Source: an uncultured Colwellia sp.
Lineage (GTDB): Bacteria; Pseudomonadota; Gammaproteobacteria; Enterobacterales; Alteromonadaceae
Length of the DNA: 52,371 nucleotides
Direction of reading: 5' to 3'
NCBI GenBank assembly: GCA_913057925.1
Contig: CAJXPG010000006.1
Coordinates: 1-52,371 of the forward strand
The position numbers and the translations under genes were made by a program. This document shows positions 24,130 to 33,603 of this stretch, in pieces. Positions within the stretch are counted from its first letter, which is position 1, and every line of letters begins with the position of its first letter. The notes under the pieces are model-generated. The model was not told the origin of the DNA. It made no database searches and was given only the letters and a program-made list of their open reading frames with translations.

Positions 24130-25560
24130 ATGACAACAGCTGTAGAAGAAAGTGTTGAGATAACAAATCAACCAAGTAAAGAAACAAATAAGACAAAAAC
24201 CCCGATATTAGCAAAAGAATATATTATCCCTTTTATTATGGTTGCCGCATTGTTTCCGTTATGGGGTTTTGCCAACGATATCACCAACCCTTTGGTTAAA
24301 GCATTTAAAGATATCTTTTTAATTTCTAATGCACAAAGCTCTATGGTGCAATTTGCTTTTTATCTTGGTTATGGAATCATGGCAATTCCTGCTGCAATAT
24401 TTATTCGACGTTTCTCTTATAAATCAGGAATTCTATTGGGCTTAGCGCTTTATGCTATTGGGGCACTATTATTTTTACCTGCCAGTATGACAGCAGAGTT
24501 CAACTACTTTTTATTAGCCTTATGTGTTATCACCTGTGGCCTTGCACTTCTGGAAACTACCGCCAACCCTTATGTGCTTTCAATGGGATCTCCTGAAACA
24601 TCAACACAGCGCTTAAATTTAGCACAAGCATTTAACCCAATAGGCTCACTAGCCGGCATGTTTGTTGCCTCGAATTACATTTTAAGTGAGCTTAAAGTTG
24701 AAGAGTTCCGTGCAACTGAACGTGCTGCTCATCCAGAGTACACGGATATGTTACCTTCAGTCGTTGACGGTAAGTTAACACAAGCGTTAACTGACTTTTC
24801 AATTGCCGAACCCGCCGCACACCAAGCGATGCAAGCTGCTGACTTAATCACCGTTCGTGGTCCATATATTGCGATAGCTTCTGTGGTTGCACTATTATTT
24901 GTCTTTTTCTTATTCCGTAAATTGCCTGACACCATTAGCCATGATGAACCACTTACGCTGAAAGTGTTAAAAGAAACATTTATACGTTTAATTTCAAATG
25001 CTCGCTACCGTGAAGGTGTTATTGCACAGGCCTTTTATGTGGGTGCTCAAATAATGTCTTGGACCTTCATTATTCATTACGGTATGACCTCTGTTGGCTT
25101 AACCGCGGCAGAAGCACAACAATATAATATGTTTGCTATGGGTATATTCCTTGCCAGCCGCTTTATTTGTACCTTAATGTTAGGCCTTATTCGTCCAGGT
25201 CAGTTGTTATTATTATTAGCTGCTGGGGGTATTTTACTTTCGTTTGGTACTATCTTTATTGGCGGAATGACAGGTTTATATTGCTTGGTTGCAACCTCAG
25301 CTTGTATGTCATTAATGTTCCCAACTATTTATGGTATTGCGCTTAAAGATACTGGTAATGATGCTAGCTTAGCATCTGCAGGCTTAGTGATGGCAATTGT
25401 TGGCGGTGCGCTAATGCCACCTTTACAAGGAAGCATGATAGATGGTGAAGCCCTTATTGCTGGGATCCCTTCGGTACAAACTTCTTTTGTGTTACCGCTT
25501 ATTTGTTTTGTTGTTATCGCTATTTTTGGCTACAGAGCGCATAAAATTCACAATACATAA
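24130..25560 (+). CDS. fucP: L-fucose:proton symporter, FucP family
   Basis: A 476-residue MFS permease with about 12 membrane segments. It carries the family motif W-G-F-A-N-D-I-T-N-P-L-V, where Asp50 aligns with the proton/sugar-coupling Asp46 of E. coli FucP, and L-L-E-T-T-A-N-P-Y, with Glu142 in the place of Glu135. It would import L-fucose with H+ across the inner membrane; FucP also accepts L-galactose and D-arabinose in E. coli, which matters for the catabolic operon at 42-49 kb. AGAGG lies 5-6 bases before the ATG. A loop insertion (about residues 190-240) is longer than in E. coli FucP. A strong terminator follows, so it is transcribed alone. Confidence 0.93.
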   Translation: MTTAVEESVEITNQPSKETNKTKTPILAKEYIIPFIMVAALFPLWGFANDITNPLVKAFKDIFLISNAQSSMVQFAFYLGYGIMAIPAAIFIRRFSYKSGILLGLALYAIGALLFLPASMTAEFNYFLLALCVITCGLALLETTANPYVLSMGSPETSTQRLNLAQAFNPIGSLAGMFVASNYILSELKVEEFRATERAAHPEYTDMLPSVVDGKLTQALTDFSIAEPAAHQAMQAADLITVRGPYIAIASVVALLFVFFLFRKLPDTISHDEPLTLKVLKETFIRLISNARYREGVIAQAFYVGAQIMSWTFIIHYGMTSVGLTAAEAQQYNMFAMGIFLASRFICTLMLGLIRPGQLLLLLAAGGILLSFGTIFIGGMTGLYCLVATSACMSLMFPTIYGIALKDTGNDASLASAGLVMAIVGGALMPPLQGSMIDGEALIAGIPSVQTSFVLPLICFVVIAIFGYRAHKIHNT

Positions 25561-25612
25561 TCACGGTAACTTAACGCACTTCTCGTGAGTGCTAAAGGTA
25601 TATGATGACAAT

Positions 25613-25637
25613 AAAACGAGCCTAACAGGCTCGTTTT
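25613..25637 (+). terminator. Strong rho-independent terminator after fucP
   Basis: Perfect 11-bp stem AAAACGAGCCT (25613-25623) with AGGCTCGTTTT (25627-25637), 3-base loop, followed by more T residues. It isolates the permease transcript from the sulfatase downstream. Confidence 0.93.
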
Positions 25638-25744
25638 TTTTCATCAAAATATAGCATTAGCTTTATATGAAGCTGTTAAGTAAGAGGAAAATACTAACCA
25701 ATAGTTAACTTATCAATAAATCACTTTTAGCTATTGCTATACAA

Positions 25745-25767
25745 TGGTTTTTATTTATAATAAACCA
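25745..25767. promoter_or_regulatory. Inverted repeat with TTTATTTATAA before sulfatase 2
   Basis: TGGTTT (25745-25750) and AAACCA (25762-25767) flank TTTATTTATAA (25750-25760), a one-base variant of the TTTATTTACAA motif, 26 bases upstream of the sulfatase ATG. It may serve as operator or as part of the promoter. Confidence 0.35.
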
Positions 25768-25792
25768 ATCGTTACTATAAAAAAGATATACT

Positions 25793-27313
25793 ATGAAAAT
25801 ATACTCAATCATTCACTCATCACTCACATTGCTAAAACGTCTCTTCTGGACCGGTATCACTGTCAGCACGGTAGCCATTGCATCAGCTCAGGCTACAGAG
25901 GCAGAGCGCCCTAATATTCTTCTCATTATTACTGATGATCAATCCATCGATACCATTAATGCACTAGGCAATGATGCTATCAATACACCGAATATAGATA
26001 GATTAGCGCACAGTGGTATGGCATTTACTCATGTTTTCAACCAAGGCTCATGGTCTGGCGCTGTTTGCGCGCCAAGTCGTCAAATGATTAATACTGGCCG
26101 TAACCTGCATATGACAGGCTTCTCACCAAAGTCGAATAAAACCAAACACCCATTAATGGGTGAGACATTTCAAAAAGCTGGCTACGAGACATTTATTACA
26201 GGTAAATGGCATGTAGGTGATGACGCACTAAAGCGCTCTTTTAACATTGGTCGTGCCGTACATGAAGGCGGTATGGCTCCTATCAGTAAAGGGGGTCAAT
26301 GGAAGCCTTGGTTAACGGATTTTGGTGAAAATATCAAGTGGGCTAAAAAGCAAAAAAATCAGCATACCAGTGAAGCTTTTGCCGATGCAGCCATCAGCTA
26401 TATAGAAACCAAAGAACAAAGAAATGACAACCCGTTCATGATGTATGTAGCTTTTACTGCACCGCATGATCCGCGTCAATCACCACAGTCTTATGTGGAC
26501 AAATATCCTGCCGAGAGCATGGTTTTGCCACCAAGTTTTGTTCCAATGCCAGAAATAGATGCCGGTGATTATAACATTCGTGATGAAGCATTAATGACAT
26601 TCCCACGTACAGAAAAACAAACCAAAGAATTTATTGGTGAGTACTACGCCATGGTTGAACACATGGACACACAAATTGGCCGTATCTTAGATAGCTTAGA
26701 AAAATCGCCTTATGCAAAGAACACTTACATAATTTTTACCTCTGATCACGGTTTAGCGGTTGGTAAACATGGTTTAGCGGGTAAACAAAGTGTTTATGAT
26801 CACAGTATTCGTGCACCGTTTATTATGGTTGGTAACGGAATTCCTGCCAATACACGTGCTAAAGGCATGTTTTACTTAAACAGTATTTTTGCCACTACCG
26901 CAGAGCTTGCCGGTATTGACGCTCCTGAGTCACTTCAAGGTCCAAGTATTATGCCAATAGTACGTGGCGAAAAAACAGTGATGAATGATTATATCTACGG
27001 TAGCTACCGTCACTTTCAACGTATGGCTCGCAGCCACAGATACAAGTTAGTTTACTACCCATTACTCAAACGTAACGTGTTATTTGATCTAAAAAATGAC
27101 CCTTGGGAAATGCATGATATCTCGAAAGAAGAAGGCAGTGATAAAATTATTAAAGAACTAACTGCTAAGTTAGAAGAGCTGAAAGTTGAGGTAGGTGATC
27201 CATTAACCAATGACGACCCGGCTAATAGCTACCAACCTTTTACCGGTAAGGTTCGACCTGGCTTTCAAAAGAACATGATTGGCGTTAAACAAACCGTATT
27301 TACTGAACATTAA
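25793..27313 (+). CDS. Secreted S1-family sulfatase (second)
   Basis: A 506-residue sulfatase with an N-terminal signal peptide (hydrophobic about 17-33, ends A-Q-A). The metal motif I-I-T-D-D-Q has Asp48 and Asp49, and the formylglycine site C-A-P-S-R has Cys92. T-G-K-W-H-V-G and F-T-S-D-H-G supply the further sulfate- and metal-binding residues. It is not closely similar to the first sulfatase, so different ester positions on the same polymer are likely. Family members in this size range act on sulfated monosaccharide units or choline sulfate; context favours fucan or galactan. The ribosome-binding site is weak (AAAGATATACT before ATG). A GC-rich hairpin terminator follows at 27343-27381. 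It needs a formylglycine maturase encoded elsewhere. Confidence 0.93.
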   Translation: MKIYSIIHSSLTLLKRLFWTGITVSTVAIASAQATEAERPNILLIITDDQSIDTINALGNDAINTPNIDRLAHSGMAFTHVFNQGSWSGAVCAPSRQMINTGRNLHMTGFSPKSNKTKHPLMGETFQKAGYETFITGKWHVGDDALKRSFNIGRAVHEGGMAPISKGGQWKPWLTDFGENIKWAKKQKNQHTSEAFADAAISYIETKEQRNDNPFMMYVAFTAPHDPRQSPQSYVDKYPAESMVLPPSFVPMPEIDAGDYNIRDEALMTFPRTEKQTKEFIGEYYAMVEHMDTQIGRILDSLEKSPYAKNTYIIFTSDHGLAVGKHGLAGKQSVYDHSIRAPFIMVGNGIPANTRAKGMFYLNSIFATTAELAGIDAPESLQGPSIMPIVRGEKTVMNDYIYGSYRHFQRMARSHRYKLVYYPLLKRNVLFDLKNDPWEMHDISKEEGSDKIIKELTAKLEELKVEVGDPLTNDDPANSYQPFTGKVRPGFQKNMIGVKQTVFTEH

Positions 27314-27342
27314 TTTCGGTAAATCTCGCTAATCATTTACCT

Positions 27343-27386
27343 GTGCTTGCCCGTAAATCCCAACCTTTATTGGGTAAGCACTTTTT
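27343..27386 (+). terminator. Terminator of sulfatase 2
   Basis: GTGCTTGCCC (27343-27352) pairs with GGGTAAGCAC (27372-27381), nine Watson-Crick pairs and one G-U, with a 19-base loop, followed by TTTTTATTT. Confidence 0.75.
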
Positions 27387-27614
27387 ATTTCAATCTGCCT
27401 TGTATTCGTAAAATTTTAACAAGGTTAGCTTCCCTATTTTATTACTGATGACGGTTAACACCATCCGACTGCTAACCCTGAATGGCGGTGTTCTTTTATA
27501 TAAAAATATCTGCGTGTTTTTATACGAAAGATTACCGGTAAAACTGTTTTTGATATTCAAACATTTAACTTTTAAAAACTGAACACTCAATTAAATCAAC
27601 TTTTGGACATTAAC

Positions 27615-28844
27615 ATGAAAGATATTCGTCAACAGGCGCTTGATTACCACGCCAATCCAACGCCTGGAAAAATAGGCATTGCCATCACAACCCCTGCCGA
27701 AACAAGCCATGATTTATCACTTGCTTACAGCCCAGGTGTTGCAGAGCCATGTCGCGAAATAGCTAAAGATCCAGACGCCGTTTACAAGTACACAGGTAAA
27801 GGTAATACCGTTGCGGTGATCAGTAACGGTACGGCAATTTTAGGTTTAGGCAACCTTGGTCCTATGGCATCAAAACCAGTGATGGAAGGTAAGGCTTTAT
27901 TATTCAAACGTTTTGCTAATATCGATTCTTTCGACATTGAAGTAAAACATAAAACCGTAGAAGAATTTGTTAGTACCGTTGCCAACATTGCCGACAGCTT
28001 TGGCGGTATTAACCTAGAAGATATTAAAGCACCAGAGTGTTTTGCTATTGAAAAAGCCTTAATTGAACGCTGTAAAATCCCTGTGTTTCATGATGATCAG
28101 CACGGTACCGCCATTGTTACCGCAGCAGGTATTATTAACGCCCTAGAAGTCCAAGGTAAAGATATTAAAGAGGCAAAAATTGCTTGTTTAGGTGCTGGTG
28201 CTGCAGCAATTGCTTGTATGGAGCTTTTAATAAAATGTGGTGCACAACGTGAAAAAATTTACATGCTAGACACCAAAGGCGTTATTCATACTCGCCGTGA
28301 TGACTTAAATGAATATAAGAAGCTGTTTGCCAATAATACCGACTTACGCACTTTAGCTGATGTAATTGATGGCGCAGATATTTTTATTGGTGTATCGGGT
28401 CCTAATTTGCTTAGCCCTGAACTCTTAAAAACTATGGCTGAAAACCCTATTGTTTTTGCCTGTTCAAATCCAGATCCTGAAATAAAACCAGAGCTTGCTC
28501 ACGACGTACGTGATGATTTAATTATGGCTACCGGTCGCTCTGATTACCCTAATCAGGTTAACAATGTATTATGTTTTCCGTTCATTTTCCGTGGCGCATT
28601 AGATGTAAGAGCACGCACCATTAACGATGAAATGAAAATTGCTGCAGTTTATGCCATCAGCGAAATAGCGAAAGAGCCGGTGCCCGATGAAGTATTAAAG
28701 GCAAGTGGCGTGCAGTCATTAACTTTTGGTAAAGGTTACATTATTCCCAAGCCAATGGACCCAAGATTATGTGACCGAGTTGCAAATGCAGTAGCACAAG
28801 CTGCAATTGACTCAGGCGTTGCACGTTTAACGCAGAAAAAGTAA
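27615..28844 (+). CDS. NADP-type malic enzyme (oxaloacetate-decarboxylating), short form
   Basis: A 409-residue enzyme converting L-malate to pyruvate and CO2 with reduction of NAD(P). The N-terminal malic domain has L-A-Y-S-P-G-V-A-E-P-C, V-I-S-N-G-T-A-I-L-G-L-G-N-L-G and the metal-binding H-D-D-Q-H-G-T-A. The Rossmann part has C-L-G-A-G-A-A-A-I-A. It stops where the phosphotransacetylase-like domain of the long MaeB enzymes would begin, so this is the short bacterial form. The frame opens at TTG 27603, but ATG 27615 is the natural start. It may supply pyruvate or NADPH generally; nothing ties it to the fucan locus apart from position. Cofactor preference cannot be read safely. Confidence 0.92.
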   Translation: MKDIRQQALDYHANPTPGKIGIAITTPAETSHDLSLAYSPGVAEPCREIAKDPDAVYKYTGKGNTVAVISNGTAILGLGNLGPMASKPVMEGKALLFKRFANIDSFDIEVKHKTVEEFVSTVANIADSFGGINLEDIKAPECFAIEKALIERCKIPVFHDDQHGTAIVTAAGIINALEVQGKDIKEAKIACLGAGAAAIACMELLIKCGAQREKIYMLDTKGVIHTRRDDLNEYKKLFANNTDLRTLADVIDGADIFIGVSGPNLLSPELLKTMAENPIVFACSNPDPEIKPELAHDVRDDLIMATGRSDYPNQVNNVLCFPFIFRGALDVRARTINDEMKIAAVYAISEIAKEPVPDEVLKASGVQSLTFGKGYIIPKPMDPRLCDRVANAVAQAAIDSGVARLTQKK

Positions 28845-28939
28845 AGGAGTGAGCAGATAATGCTACCCCACACTTTACCTTAAGTACAACAGCGAAAAGC
28901 ATAGCGCTCAATCTATCATGGTTAAATAATAGTTAAAAA

Positions 28940-28964
28940 AAATGGCGCCAATAGAGCGCCATTT
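28940..28964. terminator. Bidirectional terminator between malic enzyme and S1 protease
   Basis: Perfect 9-bp stem AAATGGCGC (28940-28948) with GCGCCATTT (28956-28964), 7-base loop, T run on the plus side and A run before it, so it can serve both converging genes. Confidence 0.9.
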
Positions 28965-29005
28965 TTTATCATTCATTGAGCGAATCAATTAATATAACCA
29001 GTCTT

Positions 29006-30712
29006 TTACTGACATGAACCAGCTACTGACCATACGTTGCTAAATACGTCTGGCTGTGCGCCAGTAGACCACCAAATAGCATCGTACTTTATGCCATTAT
29101 AGGCAACAACATCACCAACGGCATACGACGTTGTTGCTGACCATGGGGCAACACCGTCACACCCTGGATCAACAATAACGCCTCCACTTACTGACACAGA
29201 CTTGCTGGTTGTGCTTGATAAGCCTTCAGCATCAGTTACTGTGAGTGTCACTGTGTAAGTACCATCCGATGCATAAGTATGATTAGGATTTACTGATGAA
29301 GATGTTACACCGTCACCGAAGTTCCAGCGATTTGAAACTACAGCATTATCGTCTGACGAGCTGTTTGTAAATGAAGCAGTTAACTCATTGGTTGATACTG
29401 AGAAACTTGCAACAGGTGCTTCGTTTTCATCAGGACATTGGTTATCACCATCGCCGTTACCTGTGCCAATCACTTTCCAAACATTGGTATAAACAGTTGG
29501 AACTGCACCTGTAGACCACCACGTTGCTTCATAGTTAACACCTTGATGAGATACTTTATCACCAATGGTATAACTAGCCGATGCACTCCAAGCTGGGTAA
29601 GACTCAGCACTGGTTAAAGCTTGCGGACAAGTATCACCAGCAATAGTTATACTTACAGCGGATGAATCTCTTTGACCCTTAGTATCTGTTACCGTAAGCG
29701 TAACAGTATAGCTACCCGCATTGGCATAGGTATGTGAAGGGCTTGTTGCGTAGCTAGTATTTCCATCACCAAAGCTCCAGCTTGAACTAGCAATACCCTT
29801 ATCATCTGTTGAGTTGTTGGTAAATGATACCGAATAACCACTTACTGAAGAGCTAAAACGTGCTTCAGGAGCTTCATCAACGTCCCCGCCGCCGCCTGGT
29901 GTAACACCCGTTTTACTTTCAATCCAATCTAAGTAAGCTGTGGTACGCGTAAATGCTGTTGCACCCACACAGTTTTTGCCCCAACTTACCGTACCAATAC
30001 TGTAGTATTTACCGCCAGATTGTACAGCGTATGGACCACCACTGTCGCCATTACAGGCTGAAGTACCATTTGGTCCACCACCACAAATAACACCATTGCC
30101 GACATTAGCGCCTAATTGGCTTGAACAACTTGAATTTGAAATCACCGGTAAAGCAACTTCTCGTAACTTATCACTTGGAGTTCTACTGCCACCATAAGTT
30201 AAACCCCAACCCGAAACAGTAGCATATTGACCGACACCCGCAATTTGATCGGCAATAGCTTGTGTTGGTAAAGATGCCGGTGTAATTGAGCTACTTGCAG
30301 GTGTTGCTAAACGTAATACGGCAATATCATAACCTGAAGTAATATTGTTTGCGCCACGCCAGTATTCATGAGAAATGATTTGGCTTACTCGGTGCGTCGT
30401 ACCATCACCTGCGCTCATGCTATGAGCACCAATTTTAACGGTTAAGTTACTGGTTGACGCACTGTCTAAACAATGCCCTGCCGTTAAGACCCAATCTTTG
30501 CTGATCAATGTACCGCCACAACCTTGGCGACCATTCATTAACAACGCAACTTGATACGGACGCGAATAAGGTGTTGATTCAGTACCACCGACAATTTGTG
30601 GTGTTACATCAACAGCTTGTACTGTCGTTGCACTTAATGCACCAACGACCGCGATCGCGCTAAACGATAAAATAGCGCTGGTTTGCTTATTACCTTTGAA
30701 TAATTTTTTCAT
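29006..30712 (-). CDS. Secreted chymotrypsin-fold serine protease with PKD and chitin-binding-like tail
   Basis: A 568-residue exported S1 protease. Signal peptide about 1-33, short propeptide, then I-V-G-G (40-43) marking zymogen activation. The catalytic triad is His80 (T-A-G-H-C), Asp129 (G-Y-D-I-A-V-L) and Ser224 (G-D-S-G-G-P). The residue at the specificity position, six before the serine, is Ser218 rather than the Asp of trypsin, so chymotrypsin- or elastase-like cleavage is more likely. The tail has PKD (about 282-358), a CBM5/12-like module (about 370-415, Y-E-A-T-W-W-S-T-G), PKD (about 430-510) and a second CBM5/12-like module (about 520-568). The subtilase transcribed divergently has the same tail order. 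Both would act outside the cell, tethered to particles. Confidence 0.93.
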   Translation of the reverse strand: MKKLFKGNKQTSAILSFSAIAVVGALSATTVQAVDVTPQIVGGTESTPYSRPYQVALLMNGRQGCGGTLISKDWVLTAGHCLDSASTSNLTVKIGAHSMSAGDGTTHRVSQIISHEYWRGANNITSGYDIAVLRLATPASSSITPASLPTQAIADQIAGVGQYATVSGWGLTYGGSRTPSDKLREVALPVISNSSCSSQLGANVGNGVICGGGPNGTSACNGDSGGPYAVQSGGKYYSIGTVSWGKNCVGATAFTRTTAYLDWIESKTGVTPGGGGDVDEAPEARFSSSVSGYSVSFTNNSTDDKGIASSSWSFGDGNTSYATSPSHTYANAGSYTVTLTVTDTKGQRDSSAVSITIAGDTCPQALTSAESYPAWSASASYTIGDKVSHQGVNYEATWWSTGAVPTVYTNVWKVIGTGNGDGDNQCPDENEAPVASFSVSTNELTASFTNSSSDDNAVVSNRWNFGDGVTSSSVNPNHTYASDGTYTVTLTVTDAEGLSSTTSKSVSVSGGVIVDPGCDGVAPWSATTSYAVGDVVAYNGIKYDAIWWSTGAQPDVFSNVWSVAGSCQ

Positions 30713-30778
30713 AGTTAACTATCTCTTTATAATTATTGTTAATAAACTGTTACTTTCAAAACAAACCAAAAGCAACAG

Positions 30779-30803
30779 CAATCTCAAATACTATCTGAGA
30801 TTG
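30779..30803. promoter_or_regulatory. Dyad CAATCTCA-N9-TGAGATTG upstream of the S1 protease
   Basis: Perfect 8-bp arms with a 9-base spacer, 67 bases upstream of the S1 protease start. The spacing puts the two arms about 17 bases apart centre to centre, suited to a dimeric regulator. The core TGAGATT recurs before the subtilase and TonB receptor 2. Confidence 0.5.
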
Positions 30804-31331
30804 ATCGTTTTTCAACCAGGGATGTCAAATTAACAACAGGTCATTCCAGTTTTTTTTATACTCATCGGTAGGGAAAAACCAATCACACAAAGGATTGCAT
30901 GCGTAACAAAAACTTTACGAGTGTTAACGTTTTATTTACTTTTGACGTTTTTGAGTAAGGAATTATACCGAAGTTGAATAACCAAAAAACCAAAGCGAAC
31001 TTTTAGTAAACGATTTTTTTTTGATTTGTGGACATATCTAGCTTTGTAGGCTAAAACGCAGCCCCGCCCAACAAAAAGACCTAAACCATTAATATCAAAG
31101 GACAAGGTAAAAAAAACAATATAATAAAATAAGCATGAACAATATTGCCTCACACTTACATATACCAAAAAGAGATAAGATATAGTCACAATTAGCAGTT
31201 ATTTATGGGTAATAAAATAGCCAATACACCTCAAAAATTACCTAGCGCAAAAAAAGTGAAAATCATTATTTTTCATTAAGTAAAGTGGCGATATCCTTCG
31301 TCCTCCGCAAAAAAATATACGTGTAACTACA

Positions 31332-31373
31332 CTCAGAACAATCTGAGCCAATTAAAAATAAAATCTGAGATTG
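31332..31373. promoter_or_regulatory. Two ATCTGAG-type dyads upstream of the subtilase
   Basis: CTCAGA (31332-31337) with TCTGAG (31342-31347) is followed 14 bases later by the perfect odd palindrome AATCTGAGATT (31362-31372). They lie about 135-175 bases before the subtilase ATG. Confidence 0.5.
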
Positions 31374-31505
31374 ATAAAATAATAGCTTGAATTATGTACA
31401 TTTTTGATGAATATTAATTAACACCGTATTAACAATGCGGTTTATTGTACTGAACATCAAACGTTAACGAATAAAAAAAATAATTATTAACCCAGAGAGA
31501 ATAGT

Positions 31506-33569
31506 ATGAAAAATCAGAGATTTAAGTTATCACTGCTATCGACGGCTATCGCCTTACCTTTAGTGAGTTTGACCCTCAATGCTCAACCTACCATACAAGA
31601 AGAGCAACGTTTTATTGTCACATTTAAAAATAGTGCTTCAATCCAAAAGTCAGACACACTAACAAGAGCACAAGGAATTCAAGTAAATGCATTATTTGAC
31701 CGAGCTGCTGCAAATGTCGATGCGAAAGTAGTTAAGCGTTTACCTAACTCAAATGCAATGGCGGTTGTGTTAACACCAAGCCAACAGAAAGCCTTAGCAA
31801 AAGACACCTCTGTCCAATCTATTGAGGTCGATCCTAAACGCTATTTATTATCAGAAAGTACGCCTTATGGCATCACTATGGTGCAAGCATTACAATTATC
31901 TGATGCCGGCTCAGTGAATCAAAAAGTCTGTATTATGGACACTGGCTACACCTTAAATCATGCTGATTTACCTAGCTCGGGTGTAACTGGTGATGATGGT
32001 TACGGCAGTAATAATACTGGTAACTGGTATAACGATGGCAATGGTCATGGTACACACGTAGCCGGTACTATTGCTGCGATTGGAAGTAATAACCAGGGCG
32101 TTGTTGGTGTTAACCCATCAGGCAGACTTGGTTTACATATCGTGAAGGTATTTAATGATTCTGGTAGTTGGGCGTATGGCTCAGATCTTATTGAAGCGGT
32201 TAACCAATGTAAAAATGCTGGTGCTACAGTTATCAGTATGAGTTTAGGTGGCGGCGCTTCCTCTACAGCTGAAAGAGCGGCTTTTGATTCAGCGTATGCT
32301 TCAGGTATTTTAAATGTTGCTGCGGCAGGTAATGATGGCAACTCAAACATGTCATACCCAGCATCTTATGGCTCAGTAATGTCTGTTGCTGCTGTAGATA
32401 GCTCTGGCAATGTCGCCAATTTTTCACAATACAACTCACAAGTTGAAATTGCAGCGCCAGGTGTTGGTATAAACTCAACCTATAACGATGGCAGCTATAA
32501 ATCATTAAGTGGTACTTCAATGGCAACCCCTCATGTATCAGGGGTTGCAGCGTTGGTATGGGGAAACAATCCAAACTGTACTGTGCAACAAATACGAGAT
32601 GGTTTAAATGCTAGCGCACAAGATAAAGGCAGTAGCGGTCGCGATAGCTACTATGGTTACGGTATTGTTAAGGCAAAAGATGCCGATACTCACTTAAAAA
32701 ATGTTTGTGGTTCACCGCCACCTAATTACGCGCCAGATGCTAATTTCTCTACCGCTATTAGTGGATTACGTATCAGCTTTACTGATAAGTCTACCGATGA
32801 TAGCGGTGTAGTAAGTCGTAACTGGGCCTTTGGTGATGGTTCAACATCTACAGCAACTAACCCGAGTCATACCTACACTACTGATGGTAGTTATCAGGTA
32901 AGTCTAACCGTTGCTGATGCACAAGGCTTAACCGACAGTATTACTTCTACCGTAACTGTATCTGATGGGGTTGTTGTCGGTGATTGTGCACCAGCATGGT
33001 CAGCAACAACAAGTTATCAAGCTGGAGATAAGGTAAGTTATGATGGTTTTGAATATGAATCAACGTGGTGGTCAACTGGCGCCTCTCCGGCTATTTATAG
33101 TAATGTTTGGAAGAAATTAGGCGACTGTGATGGAAGCACAGTTCCTGATGAAAACGAAGCACCTGTTTCTAGTTTTACTTACAATAAAACAGCACTAGCC
33201 GTTAACTTTAATAACACTTCAACAGATGATAAAGCCGTAACAAGCTATAACTGGAGCTTTGGTGATGGTGGTACTTCTTCAAGTGTTAACCCAAGCTATA
33301 ACTATAATACTGCTGGTAACTACCAAGTTAGCTTAACCGTTTATGATGCCGAAGGTCTTAGCCACACTTCAAACCAAACGGTTGTTGTTAGTGATGATAG
33401 TAATAATCAAGGTTGTGGTGGTTTAGCGCCATGGTCAGTTTCTCAATCTTATGCCGTAGGTGATAAAGTGTCTCACAATGGCTATAAATATGATGCAATT
33501 TGGTGGTCAACGGGTGCTTCACCCGATGTATTTAGCAATGTATGGAGTAAAACAGGAAACTGTCAATAG
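31506..33569 (+). CDS. Secreted subtilisin-family protease (S8) with PKD and chitin-binding-like tail
   Basis: A 687-residue exported protease. Signal peptide about 1-26, an inhibitor-I9-like propeptide (about 35-113, R-F-I-V-T-F), then the S8 domain with Asp145 (I-M-D-T-G-Y), His181 (G-H-G-T-H-V-A-G), oxyanion Asn276 (A-A-G-N-D-G) and Ser338 (G-T-S-M-A-T-P-H). The tail is PKD (about 413-488), CBM5/12-like (about 495-542), PKD (about 552-630) and CBM5/12-like (about 637-687). Both CBM modules have the Y-x2-G-D-x-V ... W-W-S-T-G pattern and match those of the S1 protease at 29006-30712 almost residue for residue. The ATG follows GAGAGAATAGT. It would digest extracellular or particle-bound protein. 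The spacing of its promoter dyads suggests control with the S1 protease. Confidence 0.95.
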   Translation: MKNQRFKLSLLSTAIALPLVSLTLNAQPTIQEEQRFIVTFKNSASIQKSDTLTRAQGIQVNALFDRAAANVDAKVVKRLPNSNAMAVVLTPSQQKALAKDTSVQSIEVDPKRYLLSESTPYGITMVQALQLSDAGSVNQKVCIMDTGYTLNHADLPSSGVTGDDGYGSNNTGNWYNDGNGHGTHVAGTIAAIGSNNQGVVGVNPSGRLGLHIVKVFNDSGSWAYGSDLIEAVNQCKNAGATVISMSLGGGASSTAERAAFDSAYASGILNVAAAGNDGNSNMSYPASYGSVMSVAAVDSSGNVANFSQYNSQVEIAAPGVGINSTYNDGSYKSLSGTSMATPHVSGVAALVWGNNPNCTVQQIRDGLNASAQDKGSSGRDSYYGYGIVKAKDADTHLKNVCGSPPPNYAPDANFSTAISGLRISFTDKSTDDSGVVSRNWAFGDGSTSTATNPSHTYTTDGSYQVSLTVADAQGLTDSITSTVTVSDGVVVGDCAPAWSATTSYQAGDKVSYDGFEYESTWWSTGASPAIYSNVWKKLGDCDGSTVPDENEAPVSSFTYNKTALAVNFNNTSTDDKAVTSYNWSFGDGGTSSSVNPSYNYNTAGNYQVSLTVYDAEGLSHTSNQTVVVSDDSNNQGCGGLAPWSVSQSYAVGDKVSHNGYKYDAIWWSTGASPDVFSNVWSKTGNCQ

Positions 33570-33603
33570 TGAGTAAATACTTACCATCCTAATATGTTTA
33601 ATG

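Larger units (their letters stand above)
30713..31505. other. 793-base divergent control region between two proteases
   Basis: Holds three dyads of the ATCTGAGAT type (30779-30803, 31332-31347, 31362-31373). The remainder is AT-rich; an 85-codon minus-strand open frame at 30932-31189 has odd composition and no ribosome-binding site and is not called. Confidence 0.5.

Noticed and set aside
27390-27590. 66-codon minus-strand frame before the malic enzyme
   Set aside because: Lies in the leader, lacks a ribosome-binding site and overlaps nothing conserved.
30932-31189. 85-codon minus-strand frame between the two proteases
   Set aside because: Lies in a control region, has no ribosome-binding site and reads as low-quality hydrophobic/basic sequence.
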